Assembly: GCA_015501585.1 (NCBI GenBank)
Contig: JADNRY010000076.1
Span: 124,001-188,000 of the forward strand
Reading direction: 5' to 3'
Length of the DNA stretch: 64,000 bases
DNA from: Rhodocollybia butyracea
Taxonomy: Eukaryota; Basidiomycota; Agaricomycetes; Agaricales; Omphalotaceae
Below are positions 13,382 through 27,120 of this stretch, in pieces (position 1 is the stretch's first letter; each line of letters starts with the position of its first letter). The notes beneath the pieces were generated by a model. The model ran no database searches. It was not told the origin of the DNA and saw only the letters and a program-made list of their open reading frames with translations. Position numbers and translations under genes: made by a program.

Positions 13382-16300
13382 ATGTCTTCCTCGATACGCT
13401 TCGTGTCCCCTTCTTTATTTTTTCTTTTGTGGATATTCTTCGTTCATCTTGCTGGAATATACCTATTTACCAGCGGATTCCTACTAACAAGGCTCGCTCT
13501 CACCAATGTCACGGCTTGCAACGACGGGTCTTGCACCCTTCCACCAACTCACAAACGAGCAATTGTCCTTATAATTGACTCGCTGAGATTTGACTTTATT
13601 GCTCCTGCACCGTATATTCCTTCGGAAAACAACGCGGAGTATTCTGTACACCACCACTTAACATTGACACTCCCTTCTCTTCTTACCGATGCACATCCAC
13701 GAAACTCGTTCATTTTCAATTCATATCCAGATCCACCGACTGTTACACTACAAAGAATAAAAGGCCTCACTACTGGCTCACTGCCCACATTTGTTGATAT
13801 AGGAAGCAGTTTTGGCGGCAGCGAGATTGAAGAAGATTCAATCATTGGTCAAGTTGGAATGAACGGCAAAGAGGTTGGTCGGTTATACTTTTAGCTACTT
13901 GCGACTGATCAGGGACCAGGCAGCTTTCATAGGCGATGATACATGGATGAATGTTTTTCCCAATGCGTTCCACGTCAATATGACTTGGCCGTACGATTCC
14001 TTCAACGTGGAAGACTTGCACACTGTCGATAATGGTGTCATTACACACCTGTTCCCATTACTCGAATCTGGAAACACCCCAGATCTCATTATAGGACATT
14101 TTCTTGGTGTAGATCATGTTGGTCACCGTGTAGGACCTTACCACCATTCCATGCATTCCAAATTGCTCCAGATGAATGCTACACTGACTCGTGTTGTCGA
14201 CTCGCTTTCCGACGATACTCTACTCGTCGTCCTTGGTGACCACGGTATGGATCGTGCTGGCGACCATGGAGGTGACGGTCAGCTTGAAACCAGTGCTGGC
14301 GTATGGATTTACAGCAAAAGCATTCCCCTTTGCGACGACGAAAAGATTTCCAATAAAATTCCTTCACAATTACTGCCATACACTACCTTTCCCGATGCTG
14401 ACTCGCCTCATCGTTATATACAACAAATCGATTTGGTACCCACTCTTTCACTTCTGCTCGGTTTACCCATTCCTTTTGGTAACCTTGGGACGGTGATACC
14501 AGAACTTTTTTGGAGGCAATCCAACCCTCCTCAAAATCCCACTGAAGAGTCTTGGGGATGGGGTAGCATAAGAAAGACGGCAGTGAAGGATGAAGATCGT
14601 TCGCGCGCGAGCTCGCTGATACGAGCGTTACGGTTGAATGCCCTGCAAATACACACTTATCTCGACACCTATCGTTTATCCAGCTCAGGCGCTGAACTGG
14701 ACGATGCGTGGTTGACTTTGGAGTCTGCCTGGAACGGCACTCACGTTGATGAAGAATTGGCTTTAGTAAATCTGTGGGACTACACACGTCTCGCTCTTTC
14801 CTCCTGTCGCTCAATATGGGCTCAGTTTAATCCTTTACTGATGGTTCTTGGCTTGGTTTTGTTTTCGGCCTCCCTTCTTTCAACGTATTCTGTTTATTCT
14901 GGCATCGGTAAGGTGACCTCATCTCATCTTGACCCTGCTACACAGACAACCGTCGTATGGGAAGACTGGCTCATTGCGCGCATGTGGCAAGCTTTGCGTG
15001 GACTTGCCGCTGGTTCCACCCTTGGTTTTCTCGCTTCTCTAACTTACGAGACACAACTCAAGACTTTTGGGAAAGGCATGGATTCCCTGGATTGTATCCT
15101 CTTTATGGCTCCGTTTGTTTCGTGCGTTATGGTAGGGAAACTATCCTTGTCCAAAATATTGGGCCTGCTGCCTCCGATGTCAAACATCTTGAAAACCCTT
15201 CCCTTCGTACTACATGCGATATCCTTCTTTTCCAATTCGTTTACATTTTGGGAGGACCGTATCATCGCATTTCTTCTTCCCTCTTCCCTTATTCCTCACG
15301 TCTTTATCGGTCTTCGAGCTCCCACCGCTCGCCTCCGCCGACGTATACTGGGCTTCACAGGCCTATTGGTGGTCTGCATCAGGCTTATGGCAGTCAGTAC
15401 TGTGTGCCGGGAAGAACAACATCCTTATTGCCATGTTACATTCTATTCGTCTTTATCATCTTCATCTGCCCTTGAAAGTACATACACATCCACGGTAGTT
15501 CCTCCATCTGCATCTTCATCCTCGGCACCCACATTTGCCGTCATCGGGGCTCCCCTTATGGCGATTTTGCTCCCTATCATTCTCAGTCGTTGCTTGAAAC
15601 AATCGAAATCCGATCAAGGACTGGCCACTGTATGGTTCAACTGGATCATGACGCCAAGTCTCTTTTGTGGCTCTGTTTACTGGTTGATCGAGTATGTGGA
15701 GACGGCTGGATTGGTGGATGAAAGTGAATGGGGTGCTGTACTTAGGTTTTGCAGGACCTTCTTGTCACGCGCCGCCTTGGGCTGGTCGGTTGTTGTCGGC
15801 GGTGTTGTATGGTGGAAACATCCTTTGTGCATTTCTATCGAAACATCAGAAGGACAGCGACAAATCAAAATTTTAGGGTTCGCGAATGCATACGGAGCAC
15901 CGTATATGTTATTCTGGACCATACCATTCTCAGCGGTATGGGCAACTACCCAACTTACCGGCCAAATCGTGCTGGGTCTCTCAGCTATCGCATTAATGTC
16001 ATATCTAGAAATCATCGACGGAATAAGAGACGTCCTGATGGTAGAAGAAGCGTTCACCTCGAATCGGCTTTCGGATATCCTCCCGTCAGGAGATGACTTT
16101 GCACTTGGTGCAACACAAAACAATCACTCACCAAACGTGAAATTCTACGAAATTACACCTGTAATCTTATTGGCAATGCATTTGTTCTTCCGCACAGGCC
16201 ACCAATCCACCATCCCGTCTATCCAATGGAAATCCTCTTTTCTACTCACCTCGACGTTGACCTATCCTTGGGCTGGTACATTCATAATCAATACATTAGG

Positions 16301-16697
16301 GCCCATCTGGGTCATCTTGACAGGTGTGGGTTTAGTAGGCGTTTGGTTGAAAGGCCCAAGATTCTCTTCAGTTCCATCCCCGAAGGAAACTCAAAAAGAT
16401 AGCCAGCAATCCCCGCCCGTAGTTTCAGCCGATGACCAAATCCAATTATCGATCCTGCTATGTAGTCTGTGTGTTAGCATGTACCTCATGACCATTCTGC
16501 TCACGACTTCTCTCTCTGCATCTATCCTTCGACGACACTTGATGGTGTGGAAAGTTTTTGCGCCAAGGTGGATACTTGGAACAGTGGTTGTTTTGGTAGG
16601 CGACGTGAGCTTACTTATGGTTTATGTGGGGGCTTGGCAAGTAAGACGCGTGGTGGAGAGAACTTTTAGTAGAATGATGGGCCAGGCTCTCACTTAG
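13382..16697 (+). CDS. GPI13: GPI ethanolamine phosphate transferase 3 (GPI13/PIG-O)
   Basis: ER membrane enzyme that adds ethanolamine phosphate to the third mannose of the GPI anchor, the group later joined to proteins. Exons 13382-13873 and 13920-16697, 1089 aa. After an N-terminal membrane anchor comes the alkaline-phosphatase-like lumenal catalytic domain: VLIIDSLRFDF, TTGSLPTFVDIGSSFGG, FIGDDTW, LGVDHVGHRVGP and VVLGDHGMD supply metal-binding Asp/His/Thr. The rest has many hydrophobic segments. The 46-nt intron is needed to restore the frame and gives NGKE-AAFIGDDTW, aligned with the family. The start is the first in-frame ATG, directly before the anchor. Its stop lies 72 bp from that of Dicer on the other strand. 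Confidence 0.93.
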
Positions 16698-16769
16698 CAA
16701 GAACATTTTGCTCCAAATTATAAAGTATATTAGATATCGTTCTTAAGTAAATAACTGTGGTACAAGTCT

Positions 16770-19700
16770 TTACAGTTGCATCGCTGTTACTTCAACTTGT
16801 AGATTTCCCTTCTCAGTTGTCTGCTTGACTTTTTTCTTCTTCAGTTGCTCATATGAGACCCCTACATCTCTCAATCTCAAAAGACTAAGCGCTGCCTCTG
16901 CGGCGGCGAGTCTTACTTCTTCTTGGGTCGCCTTTCCACTATATACATCATCAACCCTTGATCCCTCCAACTGAACGTCATCAACTAAGATACCACAACT
17001 AATTCTCCCTTTCTCTTTCTTGTAATCGTACTTTATCACCTTTGACTCTGGTAACTGCTTCCCTGCCCACATCGCCAGTCTTGATACTGGATGTAAAACA
17101 TCGACATCCTCTAGGACCATGCGTTCAAGAATTTGATACAAGCCCAAGCTACGCATGACCTCCCTAACAGAATCCAAGTTTCCTCCAGAATCCAAGTAGA
17201 CAGCTCCAAGGATGCTCTCTATCATGTCGCTGAAAAACTTGGGTGCCTGAATGCGCGTTAATGCAGCCCAAGGGAACATGCTTCCTTCGACAGAGTCCAG
17301 TGCCTGCGTGATCTCGGGTTCGCGTTTGAGGAATCGGTGATAGGTGAGGTCTTGGTCTTCGAGAATTCGAGGGCTCGAGTGGAGGAGACACTTGAACAGG
17401 TGAACGTCGTGTTGTTCTTCCTCTGGAACAATTTTTTGTTCACCCCGGTAACGCTGCGTTTTACTCGTACTAAATTCCTCCTCGCCACGCGAATTGGCAG
17501 CATACGCCTTTGGCATTATCGCCTTGATCCCCGTCGTCGAACGTAAGCACACGAACGCCAGGATATGTGCATTCACCATGGCACTTTTTCGCAAAAATAT
17601 ATGGCCAGGTGAATAATTCTTTGGCCGTCCGTCCTTTCCTTGAGCATGGAACAAGAAATTCGTCACAACCATATCCAGAACCGCATCCCCAAGGAATTCC
17701 ATTCGCTCGTACGAAATTGTTCCATGATCATCTTGGCACGACGGATGAGTTAAAGCCTCTAAGAGGAGAAGTGGACGGATGAAGGTATATTGGATGATAT
17801 TTTGGACGTTTTCTAGTTGCCTGGGAAGCGAAGCTCCTTCGGGCATGGATACAAGAGTTGCATCCGAGCGCTGGAGAACTTGAGATATACGCTCGGGAAG
17901 AGGAAGCCAGTGTTCCAGATTAAGTTTGAAGAACTTGGCGCATTCATAACCAAAGGCCAGATCACCATGGACATAGGCTGCACCTATAAGGGATTCGACT
18001 ACATCCGCGAGAACTATACAAGTATTAGTAGATAATGCAGCACGCGAGTGAATCGGCAAACCTTTGGTTGACAATTGTTGCAAATTCTTCTTCTTCTTCT
18101 TCTTCTTCTCCTTCTCCTTCTTCTTCTCTCCGTCTTTGTCCTTGTCTTGTTCTGGTGAGTCAGGCGACCCCATGACAATATCCGTAGATTGACCTGAGTC
18201 CATTGATCGTTCTGATTCAATTTTTTTAACATTCGCTGTTTCTGGTTCGGGAGATGCGTCTTTCAACGAAGCGGCCTGTTGAGAAACATACAAAGGCTTC
18301 CATTTCTTCCCGATTAGACGATCTACAAAATCAACGGGATCAGTTCATTCTTGACTTGTGCAAACAACGAGCTTACCACGAATTATCCAACTATAAAGCT
18401 TCCTCGTCATGTTCTCATTTGCCAACCTCACATTTGATACTGCGTGATCTTTCCTTTTTGTCAGGTACCCTTCGGGCCACAGAGGATACTGTGCTAAAAG
18501 CTGGACACAAACGACCAACTTCAACACCGTATCGCCCAGCGTCTCCAGTCGCTGATAATTTTCAGGTTCTGATGACACTGGGGCGCACATGGCCGTGATG
18601 AGTAGGGTATTGGGAATCATAGAAAGGACCGAGCGGTCGGTGAAAAGGTTTGAGCGAAGTGAGTCAACTGTAAGGTGAAGTGAGAGAGCACGTATGACGG
18701 AAGGAAGGAGAAAAGCATAGTGGGTTTCGGATTTGGATAAAAGGGGGATGCTAGCATATTGGGGTAAAAGAAGGAGAGAAGCGGGCGGCGAAGGAGGTAC
18801 AGATGGACGCGGTAAAAGAAAGTTAGTCCGAGGGTGGAAAGGGCGCACTTCGATGAGCGGATATATTATCTGAACGTCTGTGAAACGTGAATACTGCTCG
18901 AGTACCTTGGCTTCCTCTTCCTCATCCAGTGAATCCCATCTCCATTGTACAAAGTCGTAAGGTTTGGATGAAGCCGTTCCATTGCACACAACGCCAATAT
19001 CATCTGGATAATGGAAATCTTGGCCGAATTCCAGTGCAGGAGCTTTGATGCTGGCCTGAGAATCCACGGATGCATTGCGGGCGAGAAGGAGACTCTGCAA
19101 CCAGGCCCTCCGTTGGTCCCACTGTGACGAAGAATCCTCCGTGGGACGAAGGAACAGATACACAAAGTCTAAATCGTTCCAGTTCATACGTGAACCATTG
19201 ATACTCCAGAATAACATTCGAGTATATTCTTGAGCTTCGGCGACCCGTTCGTCTGAAGCTTCAACTGTGCATACAGGCTCTAGCAAAACGCAGAGCGTAT
19301 TTAGAGAAGGATGATGAAGCTTTACTTCATCGGACGAAGTCCAGAGCGGAGCCTGCCTTCGTGTGAGCATATGTAGGGAGGGAAGATTTCCCACCGTCAG
19401 TTTCGAGACGAACCACACTTCAGAGCCATCTTCAACGGTAGTGAGAGGGTCCGGACACCAGGGATCCATCTGTAGAGAAACATTGACCATACTGGTCCGT
19501 TTTTCAACCTCTTTCTTCAACTCTTCAACCTCTTCATCTTCATCAACAAGCGGAAGGAGGTTGTCGCTTAGCAATCCCTTTCTGTAAAGACGCAAGTATG
19601 TCTCGAACGCCGCATGGCGATAGGCTGATACTTTCGTAGGGTATATTCGTTCAGTGCGGAAGATTCGGAGGTCCTGTGCAAGAACACGAGGCAGAGTGAC

Positions 19701-21887
19701 CGTTGAGGACCAAGGACCAGTATATGGATTCGACCCGGGGCGATTATTGAACGAGTGCCACCCAATGGGATAATCTGGAGGATCCAAATCATACAGCGGC
19801 TGATACACAAAGTGGCCTCGGTGAGGCATCACAGCGCAAAAGTGATTGAGATGAGGGATTGCAGACTGTAGCGTAAGCAACGCCCTGTAAAAACCAGTTG
19901 TCAAGATGAGAAAAGTGTGTTAAGAAAATTGCTCGCCCAGTCGATTCAACTCGGAATGGAGGCATATCGTCGTCATCTATCCCACCATCATCTCCAACAC
20001 AAGCATTCCTTGACGGGTCCAAATATCTGGCTACCATTTCCTTCTCTAATATCTCCCACTTGTTTACATTCTCCTGAATCGAGGATCCATTCTCAAACAT
20101 CATGATGAACGTGCTCCGCTTTTTTCGTGCTCGTCCACGGCTCTGGGCCCATGAGGCCATGTTCGGGGGCAAGTCCCATCGAATGACACACCCGCATGCC
20201 TAGGGGATAATCTCTATGAATCCTCACCGCATAAATGAAAATTGGATTTTCGACATGCCTGAACATCTATCCCTTCCTCCGCAACGGAAGTAGAGATAAT
20301 CAGATTCTTGTCTCCCAGCTTAAAATCGATGAGTGTATTTTCTTGAGATTGCTTAACAAACTTTCTGGTGATATCCAAAAAGGCATGTCGATGACTGCTA
20401 TCGGAAGCGCCAAGTAGAGGGGCAACCTGGAAGTCAGCCTTTGTGACAGGATGATGCTTCAACAGCTCTGCCAACGCAAGAACGACCTTTGTCAACAAAT
20501 TGTTAATATTCTGGACACGAAAAGAATTGTCCACTAGCTTACATCGCGCCGCTGAACAAACACTAGTCCGCTGAAGGTCTCGTTCTGTTTCTCCGCGTCC
20601 TCTTTCTCATTTAACAGACACTGAATAAGGGCAGTCACCTTGTCCGACTGTTCGTCTATGACATCATCTGGAAGGTACGAGACTGGTGTACACATAATGT
20701 TGTTTATGATATCCAAAAGGTATGCTTTTTCTCGACTTTGCCAGGTAGGCATAACATGGTCCGACCGCGCTGCTTGTTTTGCCTGTTCCAGTACTGCCCA
20801 AACAAACCAGTCTGCTGCCCATACGCCGAGATCATACATGATCTCTGTAGCCGTCCTCTGAAAGTCTCTAAGGCCTTTATGAGTGAACGTCCCTTCAGTT
20901 GCAATGGTCTTGGAAAGTTTCTGATCAATGCGTAAGTACTCTGGGGAACCGATGGCTGCCTTAGAGAGATCAAAACGAAGCGACTGGATGTAAGGATCGT
21001 TTTCGATGTCGAGATTACTTGAAATATAGGTTAGGGCAGCTAAGTTAGTGGAGAAAGGAGGGTTGTTTTCGTCGGGCTGGTTGTATATGACATGTTTGAA
21101 TACAGGACGGTGAACGAAGCCTTCGAGCTCAGACCGGTGGCGACGAGGTGATACGATGATACTATCTAAATTTTTCTCGATCATCCTAAAATCAAGCTCA
21201 GCAAATGAGGTTATAAGTCGAAGTAAGGCACCCCACTGGAAAGCTTTGTCAACATTTCCTCCAAAGATTGGGCTTGCTGTAAGTCCTAGAATCATTGGAC
21301 GGTTCTGTCGATGAATAACACCGGGTTCTCTTGGAGGTAAGGTGTGATAAAACTCTGTCATAATTCGGTTGTATGGGTCATTTTCGACGGCGTGATGGGC
21401 CTCATCAAAGACAATAAGTTGGATATCGACACCTAGAACGATATAGCCATGTCGCAGGGCATCTAAAAGGACCTGCGGCGTCGACACCATGACCGCATGA
21501 GTCGAAAGCACGCTTTTCCAAAGTTGAGCATCTTTCCATTGATCTGGGGCCAATTTTCCGGAGATGAGGCCGACGGAAACAGGAAGCGCAGCCTTTATGA
21601 TCTCGTATTGCTGGTTACAAAGAGCGACTGTCGGGGCCAAGAACCACGACAGCTAGAGTGCGTGTGAGCTATACTCTAAGGCGATAGAAAGGCTCGCTTA
21701 CTTTTCTGGATTCGCGCTCGCTTTCATGTTTCAAACGTAGTACGGCGACATGAGTTTTGCCTGAGCCGGTATCCATTGCGATGATGATGTTCCGTCTCAG
21801 ACTTTCCTCGAGCATCTCCTGCTGGTAACTTCTTGTTTCGATAGACGCGTTCCCAGCGTCCGAGTTTGATGCGCTTGGTTCGGGCAT
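16770..21887 (-). CDS. DCL: Dicer-like endoribonuclease
   Basis: Cuts dsRNA into small interfering RNAs for RNA silencing. Exons 21887-21702, 21652-20543, 20486-20259, 20199-19937, 19884-18377, 18322-18062, 18013-16770; about 1599 aa. Domains in order: helicase with GSGKT (residues 41-45) and DEAH (145-148); helicase C with [21 protein letters not shown] and QSRGRARKK; Dicer dimerisation domain ([16 protein letters not shown]); RNase IIIa ([25 protein letters not shown]); RNase IIIb ([30 protein letters not shown]); a C-terminal dsRNA-binding-like end. Acidic catalytic residues are kept in both RNase III halves. No clear PAZ seen by eye. A Lys/Glu-rich low-complexity insert sits before the second part of RNase IIIa. 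Two introns use GC donors (20258 GCATGT, 19936 GCGAGC). The 48-nt intron 18061-18014 keeps frame and is easily missed. Confidence 0.95.
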
Positions 21888-22241
21888 CGGAAAGAACGAT
21901 TAATAGTGAAGAGAGTGTGGGGAGAGGTTCCACAAGGTTTAGGATCTGTCTATCTGGCTTTAAATACCCAGTTCGCGGTTCGCAGTTCGCGCGTCTCTAG
22001 TTGAATGATCTATGTAAGAACAAACAAAGTAGTAGCGCTGCGGATGATCTATCGATGAAGGTCAGAAGTTCATTCATCAACAGTCTGATGCAAAGCTTAC
22101 GATCCGAGAGGAACAAGCGCGTGTGCGCAGCAAGGATGCGGTAGAACAAACGAATGCGAGCGTCTAGAAACTCAAACGGACCGGTCTCCTATCTTATAAT
22201 TATCTAGAATACGTCTTAGATTCTACTGTGTCTACTGCTAT
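21888..22241. other. Gap between Dicer promoter and TatD 3' end
   Basis: Holds the upstream region of Dicer (-) and the 3' end of the TatD gene (-). A short repeat of GTTCGCGGTTCGCAGTTCGCG type lies near 21971-21991. No gene seen. Confidence 0.5.
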
Positions 22242-23659
22242 CTAGACTCCATAAACCCTACGAGCATTAGCCCTAGCCTCCCTCAATATCCAGTCTGAGT
22301 TCACCCTAGTTCCTTCCTTTTTGATCTCATTCACCAACTTTGCAACAAAATCGCTCGTCCAGGGTATCATCGCGGTATGACTAAGAGGTAACCTCTTCCC
22401 CCTGAGTTCGTTCCCATTAGGCATACTATACATCGAAGGGTAGATATTTGAGGGAACCATGTAGGGCGCGTCCGTTTCTAAAAGGATACGCAGAGGTGAC
22501 GCGGAAGGCGAAGCAGACGGAGCGGCCATACGACGGATCAATGTAGAGGTATCGTAGTTGGAAGCAAAAGTCACTACGCCGGTGATACCGATGCAGAGGT
22601 TTGGAAAGTGATCTAGTAAACGTTGACCAAAGTCTGGCGAATCAGTAAAACAGTGTATGTGTATCTGTGTATGAAAGTTAGCAGGAATATTGCAGTAAAA
22701 GGGTTTTTTCATTACGGGATGGTCTTTGGGGACAATCTCTTTGAGGATCCTTTCGGTGTCGGCATCAGCCTCTCGTGTATGTATCGTTAGGGGCTTTTTC
22801 AGTCTAACAGCCTGTTTCAGTTGGCGAGCAAAGACGTCTTGCTGTATCTGTCGCGGTGAGTTATCGTAGTGATAGTCAAGGCCCACTAAAGACATGTTGA
22901 GTAGAGAACATGGACCGATAGAATAGACTCTCACTTTCTCCCCATCCGACACATCTTGGATGCTGCATCGCTTCTAGGCTACACAATGGTTATCAAAGAC
23001 GATACCGACGGCGAAAGGTTGACATACATATTGGCTTCAACCTCATCATTGTAAAGTTTAGCATCATGCGGGTGTACGCCTACAACAAACATTAGATCGA
23101 GTTCATCGATAACAAACACGCCGACTTACCCATAACAAACCAGTATTCCAGGCCGCCCCACTTCTCTTTCCTATCTTCCTCCTTCAACGCAGAATCTGCA
23201 AATTCCTTCCACAATTTCCGTACAGGAGCCTGGTACCCCTAAGTTGAAGTTGACGATGAGGAAAGAAACTCGTTGACTTACCTCACACCAGACATCTACA
23301 ATCGCCTCTACACGTTTACCAGTGTACATGCCCTTGACAAAGTCGAACACGTTCTTATATTGTGCATTGCCAGTCTTGTTATATTTGGAGATGTACGATT
23401 CAAACGTCGACGCCAAATGCGTATGGGTATCCACGATTTTCACCGTCGAAGAATGTGCTGGAAGCTGAAGAAAACTTTCTGAAGGCGTACTGGACTGCTT
23501 GTTGTTTTTGCCCATTGTTGTGGCTGTTGTGCTAAAGTTTTGAGGATAACAGTTTATTGCACTATTGGTCTCTCTTATAAAGGATCGTCGGGTCCGAGAC
23601 ACAGCACGAGTCAGTATCGGAGTAAATTTCGAAAGACTCAGAGTGGATAGGGGAAGCAT
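22242..23659 (-). CDS. TatD family metal-dependent deoxyribonuclease
   Basis: Predicted TIM-barrel metal-dependent hydrolase of 408 aa; family members have 3'-5' exonuclease or AP-endonuclease activity. Exons 23659-23282, 23238-23130, 23079-23028, 22978-22935, 22885-22242, all GT-AG. The metal-binding signature is VDTHTHL near residue 75; later motifs are FVMGVHPHDAKLY, CVGWGEMGLDYHYD, LTIHTREAD, IHCFTDSP and LLETDAPYM. The first 48 residues are rich in Ser, Arg and Leu without acidic residues and could be a mitochondrial presequence; an internal Met (MGKNNKQ) would give a shorter form. Divergent from mitochondrial uS10 with 117 bp between starts. Confidence 0.9.
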
Positions 23660-23776
23660 GAGAAAAAACGGAAACTGTCACGTTTTATTATTATAACTTT
23701 CCTCGATCTCCACTGCCAGGTTATTCAACGCGCGGTGGACGGACGGTCCGAGCATTTTCTGACATTCTAGCAAGGG

Positions 23777-25346
23777 ATGTACAGAGTAAAGGCATTACAG
23801 CGATTAATTTCTGCTGCTCCTCAAAGAACATGGCACACCAGATTTCCGTATGTCTGTTCAGTTTCAAAACCCCAAGCTTTCTTCTAATAGTCCACACTTA
23901 GCCATCATATACAAACCGCAGCAATACACAACAGCGTTCCGAGACTTCACCCCAGAAAACCTTCAGGAATCCAGGAAACCGGAGAACAAGACTTTGACCA
24001 AGCCTCTATTCAAGAGCTGATAGACGGAGGGTACGTTTGTTTCTAACCTGTGGCTGAATAACGTCCTGACGCGTAGTTCTAGGCTAGAAAACATGTCGGT
24101 GTCTTCACCTGTTGTTCTACGATATCTTATTCATTACCTTGCAGAGACACGGAAGATGACTTTAACCCGGACTCGGGACCTCTAGAGTTTGTCAATCTTC
24201 GTATTTCTTGCTTCCTGATCTCAGCCTCGGTTCTTACAGACTAGCAAACTCCGAACACGAGCTTTTTGGCACCACGTCTGTACCTTTTCCCTTCCTCCTA
24301 CCTCTTAGAATGCTAATAAAATTTTTGACTGTAGAGACGAACTCCTTCCCATAACTCCCCTACCATCTGGTCTTGACCCCCGTCAACTTCCCGTAAAAAT
24401 TAATTCCACCTCCGACCTTGGTCCGGATCCTTCCGAAGAAGCCTATGCTGCTTCCCTAGTCCACGGTCGCTCAATTCATCTCCCCTACCTCCATCCCCGG
24501 ACGCACTCTATTCCAGCAGGAAACGTCACTTTCTATTCTCATCACCCGAAGCTCCTCGCCCTCTTCACCCATTTTGCAGGCCACGCAGCCAGCTCCCTAG
24601 GCATCCCGACATCTAAAGTCGTTCCCCTTCCTACTCGACGTCGTTTATGGACAGTCATTCGTGCCCCTTTTGCGTACAAAAAGAGCCAGGAAAATTTCGA
24701 GCGAAAGACATATAAAAGGATGATCAAAGCTTGGGATGCTGATCCAGAGGTTATAGATCGGTGGTTCAGGTATCTCGAGAAACATTCGATGGGTGGTGTT
24801 GGGATACGGGTGACTAAATGGGAGAGACTACCCTTGGGCATTGGTAAAACACGTCTGGCACATGTGCAGCAGGCGTTCAAGGTGCCGAATGGCGTGTCGA
24901 AAGCGGATATGAAGTTGCTCGAGGTCCAGGAGGAGACTGATTCTGATGCAACTAGAAAACAGGCTATCACGGCCTTGAGCTCGAAGATCGTGAAGGAGGA
25001 GATGGGACTTGACGTCTCTGGAAGTTTGGCGAAGAAGTCCCAGCTGAAGTTCCGGGAGAACGCTTCGGCTGCGAAGCAGAAGATCAAGAACTCTGTGGCT
25101 CCGTCTTCCACTACCAAATCCAAACCTAGTTCTCAACCTTCATCCAAAACTGCTGATGTCGCGAAGCAAACGTCAGAGCCAAAGCGTTCGTCGCCTAAGC
25201 CTCAGCCTGCAGCTGCTGATGTCACGAAGCGCGCGCCAGAAGCCAAACGCTCCCCGAGTTCGTCTTCGAAACTCCCCCAGTCATCCGGTCAACAAAGCCA
25301 GAATGGGCAGGAGAAGAAGGGCGCTAAACCAGATGGAAAAGTATAA
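23777..25346 (+). CDS. RSM10: Mitochondrial small-subunit ribosomal protein uS10m
   Basis: Component of the mitochondrial ribosome small subunit. Inferred exons 23777-23847, 23902-24030, 24145-24200, 24245-24275, 24335-25346; 432 aa. The S10 domain lies in the last exon: AYAASLVHGRSIHLPYLHPRTHSIPAGNVTFYSHHP and following, then RRLWTVIRAPFAYKKSQENFERKTYKRMIKAWD. The start MYRVKALQRLISAAPQRTWHTRF is typical of a mitochondrial presequence. The C-terminal 100 residues are a Lys/Ser/Pro/Gln-rich low-complexity tail. The second intron is 114 nt, long for this window, and the small exons 3 and 4 were placed only by frame and splice signals, so these boundaries are less sure than the main domain. Confidence 0.85.
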
Positions 25347-26050
25347 TCTAAATCATTCAATCTACAGCGCACTAAATTAAGTGACCAGCAATGAGACATA
25401 CCTTTCAATGAGACAAACAATGAGAACGGCACTCTTCTACTTGTACACTTCACAAATATTTTATGAATAGATATATACATCTTACACTCTCTGAACAAGT
25501 TCTCGTCCAAGTAGCCCATTTATGCTTATTCTGTATTAAGTTTTCAAAGCCTAACATGAAATCATCAGTTTTTGTAGTATGGGCATGGCGTTTTTTCAGA
25601 AACATACTTGACACTAGTAGTACATTGCATCCAAGCAGTTGCTATCTAAAAAGTTCATGACAAGAGCCCAACAGACGTTGGGACAAGCAGTTACAGCGGG
25701 TTTATGCGCATGTGACAGCTGTCTCATTCACGGCAAGTGACTTTTTCTCTGTCTTACTTGCAATTATCATTTTAAAATTCGAAAAATCACAGAAGGTTGT
25801 TATTGATTATAGAAGGTATTTAGTCATTTTATTTCTCAGTTTTGGTTAATGGAGATAGCAGGCAGATTACGAAATTTGTCTCATTGCCGTCAAAGACTGT
25901 AATGGATAGAATCCAAAATTAGTACTTTTGTCTTGTTTATGAGGTGGGCAAGACTGCCTAGTTTCACGTATGTAGCAAAGTACTCTCATCGTACGCGACC
26001 CGTGATTTTTTGTCTGAGAAGAAACCTATTTTCGATCTCTCCCGGACCCC
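25347..26050. other. Gene-free interval
   Basis: About 700 bp of AT-rich sequence between uS10m and the hydrolase. No coding signal, repeat or RNA gene recognised; it holds the hydrolase promoter. Confidence 0.45.
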
Positions 26051-27120
26051 ATGTCATCTTTCAACAAAGACACCTATCTAGTCGGCGGATTTCCTGTCTG
26101 GGTTTACTCCAGCGCCACCTCTGAGCCTTCTAGCAAGCCTCTATTCATTCTTTTCTTCTTGCATGGCCGGGGTGGAAAGGCAGATGATCTAGAACCCAAT
26201 ATCAAGATAATCTTCGAGAACATTGCCAGTTCGGCAAAAGTCCTTGACAAGGATTTGCTAGTCGTTACTTTGGCAAGTGTTCTGTCATTGATCTGTATAC
26301 ATGTTAATCGCGAATGCAGGACCACAGAAACCACGGAGGGCGTCTTATCGACGAAAAGGCAAACTTTGGCTGGGATGAAGACGAAACCAAGTCTAATCCT
26401 CGACATGCGTAAGTATCAGCTCTTGAATTATCAATTTATTCTGATTCATCAGGTCAGTATCGACATGTACGCGATACAAGGCAAGTTTTAGAATAGGGGT
26501 ATGATATTTGTTTTAATATGGCTGCAGAGGGATCCATGAGGGATGTTTCGTTCCTGATTGACTATCTCCCAGCCTATCTGTTCCCAGAATCAGAGCGAAA
26601 AATCTCTGGCTGGGGTCTAGCAGGTGTCTCTCTAGGCGGACATTCTACTTGGGAATCTCTTACCAAAGGTGATTTTCCCGTTCTTTCTCTCAGGAATCGT
26701 CTCATTTCATCGGATTTCACAGAACCCAGAATTACAGTCGGCGTTCCAATCATTGGATGTCCCGACTATTTGAAGCTCATGTCCGGCCGAGCAGCGAAAT
26801 ACGGAATCTCGGTGGACGAGTCGGGAAACAAGTATTTTCCGAAAAGCCTGTTGAGAGTAATCAAAGAACGAGGCGCTCTGTCGACGCCGTATTTTGTGGA
26901 GGACAGTTCAAATCCGTTTTATGGGAAGCGTATTCTAATTCTCAGTGGAGCTGAAGATCCTTTGGTACCCTGGAGTGCCAGCCAGAGTTTTGTGGAGAAA
27001 TTGAGGGTTGGGCCTGCGGGAATAAAGAAGGTCGTGGTACAACCTGACACAGGTCACAAATTTTCTCCAGAGATGGTCGTCGAAATGTCGGTCTGGTTGA
27101 GAGATGTGATTTTGCAATAG
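26051..27120 (+). CDS. Alpha/beta hydrolase (serine esterase/peptidase-like)
   Basis: Soluble serine hydrolase of 308 aa, substrate unknown; no signal peptide. Exons 26051-26272, 26320-26408, 26458-26480 and 26528-27120. The oxyanion-hole motif is HGRGG (residues 38-42), the nucleophile elbow GVSLGG with Ser near residue 146, the acid GAEDPLVP and the base DTGHKF. Two of three introns begin with GC (GCAAGT at 26273 and 26481) and both are required to keep frame; exon 3 is only 23 nt. The protein resembles dienelactone hydrolase / S9-like hydrolases of mushrooms (recalled pattern AIDMYAIQ-x-GS-x-RDVS). Confidence 0.85.

Noticed and set aside
14179..14814. Long minus-strand frames inside GPI13
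   Set aside because: They are shadows of the strongly conserved sense coding sequence.
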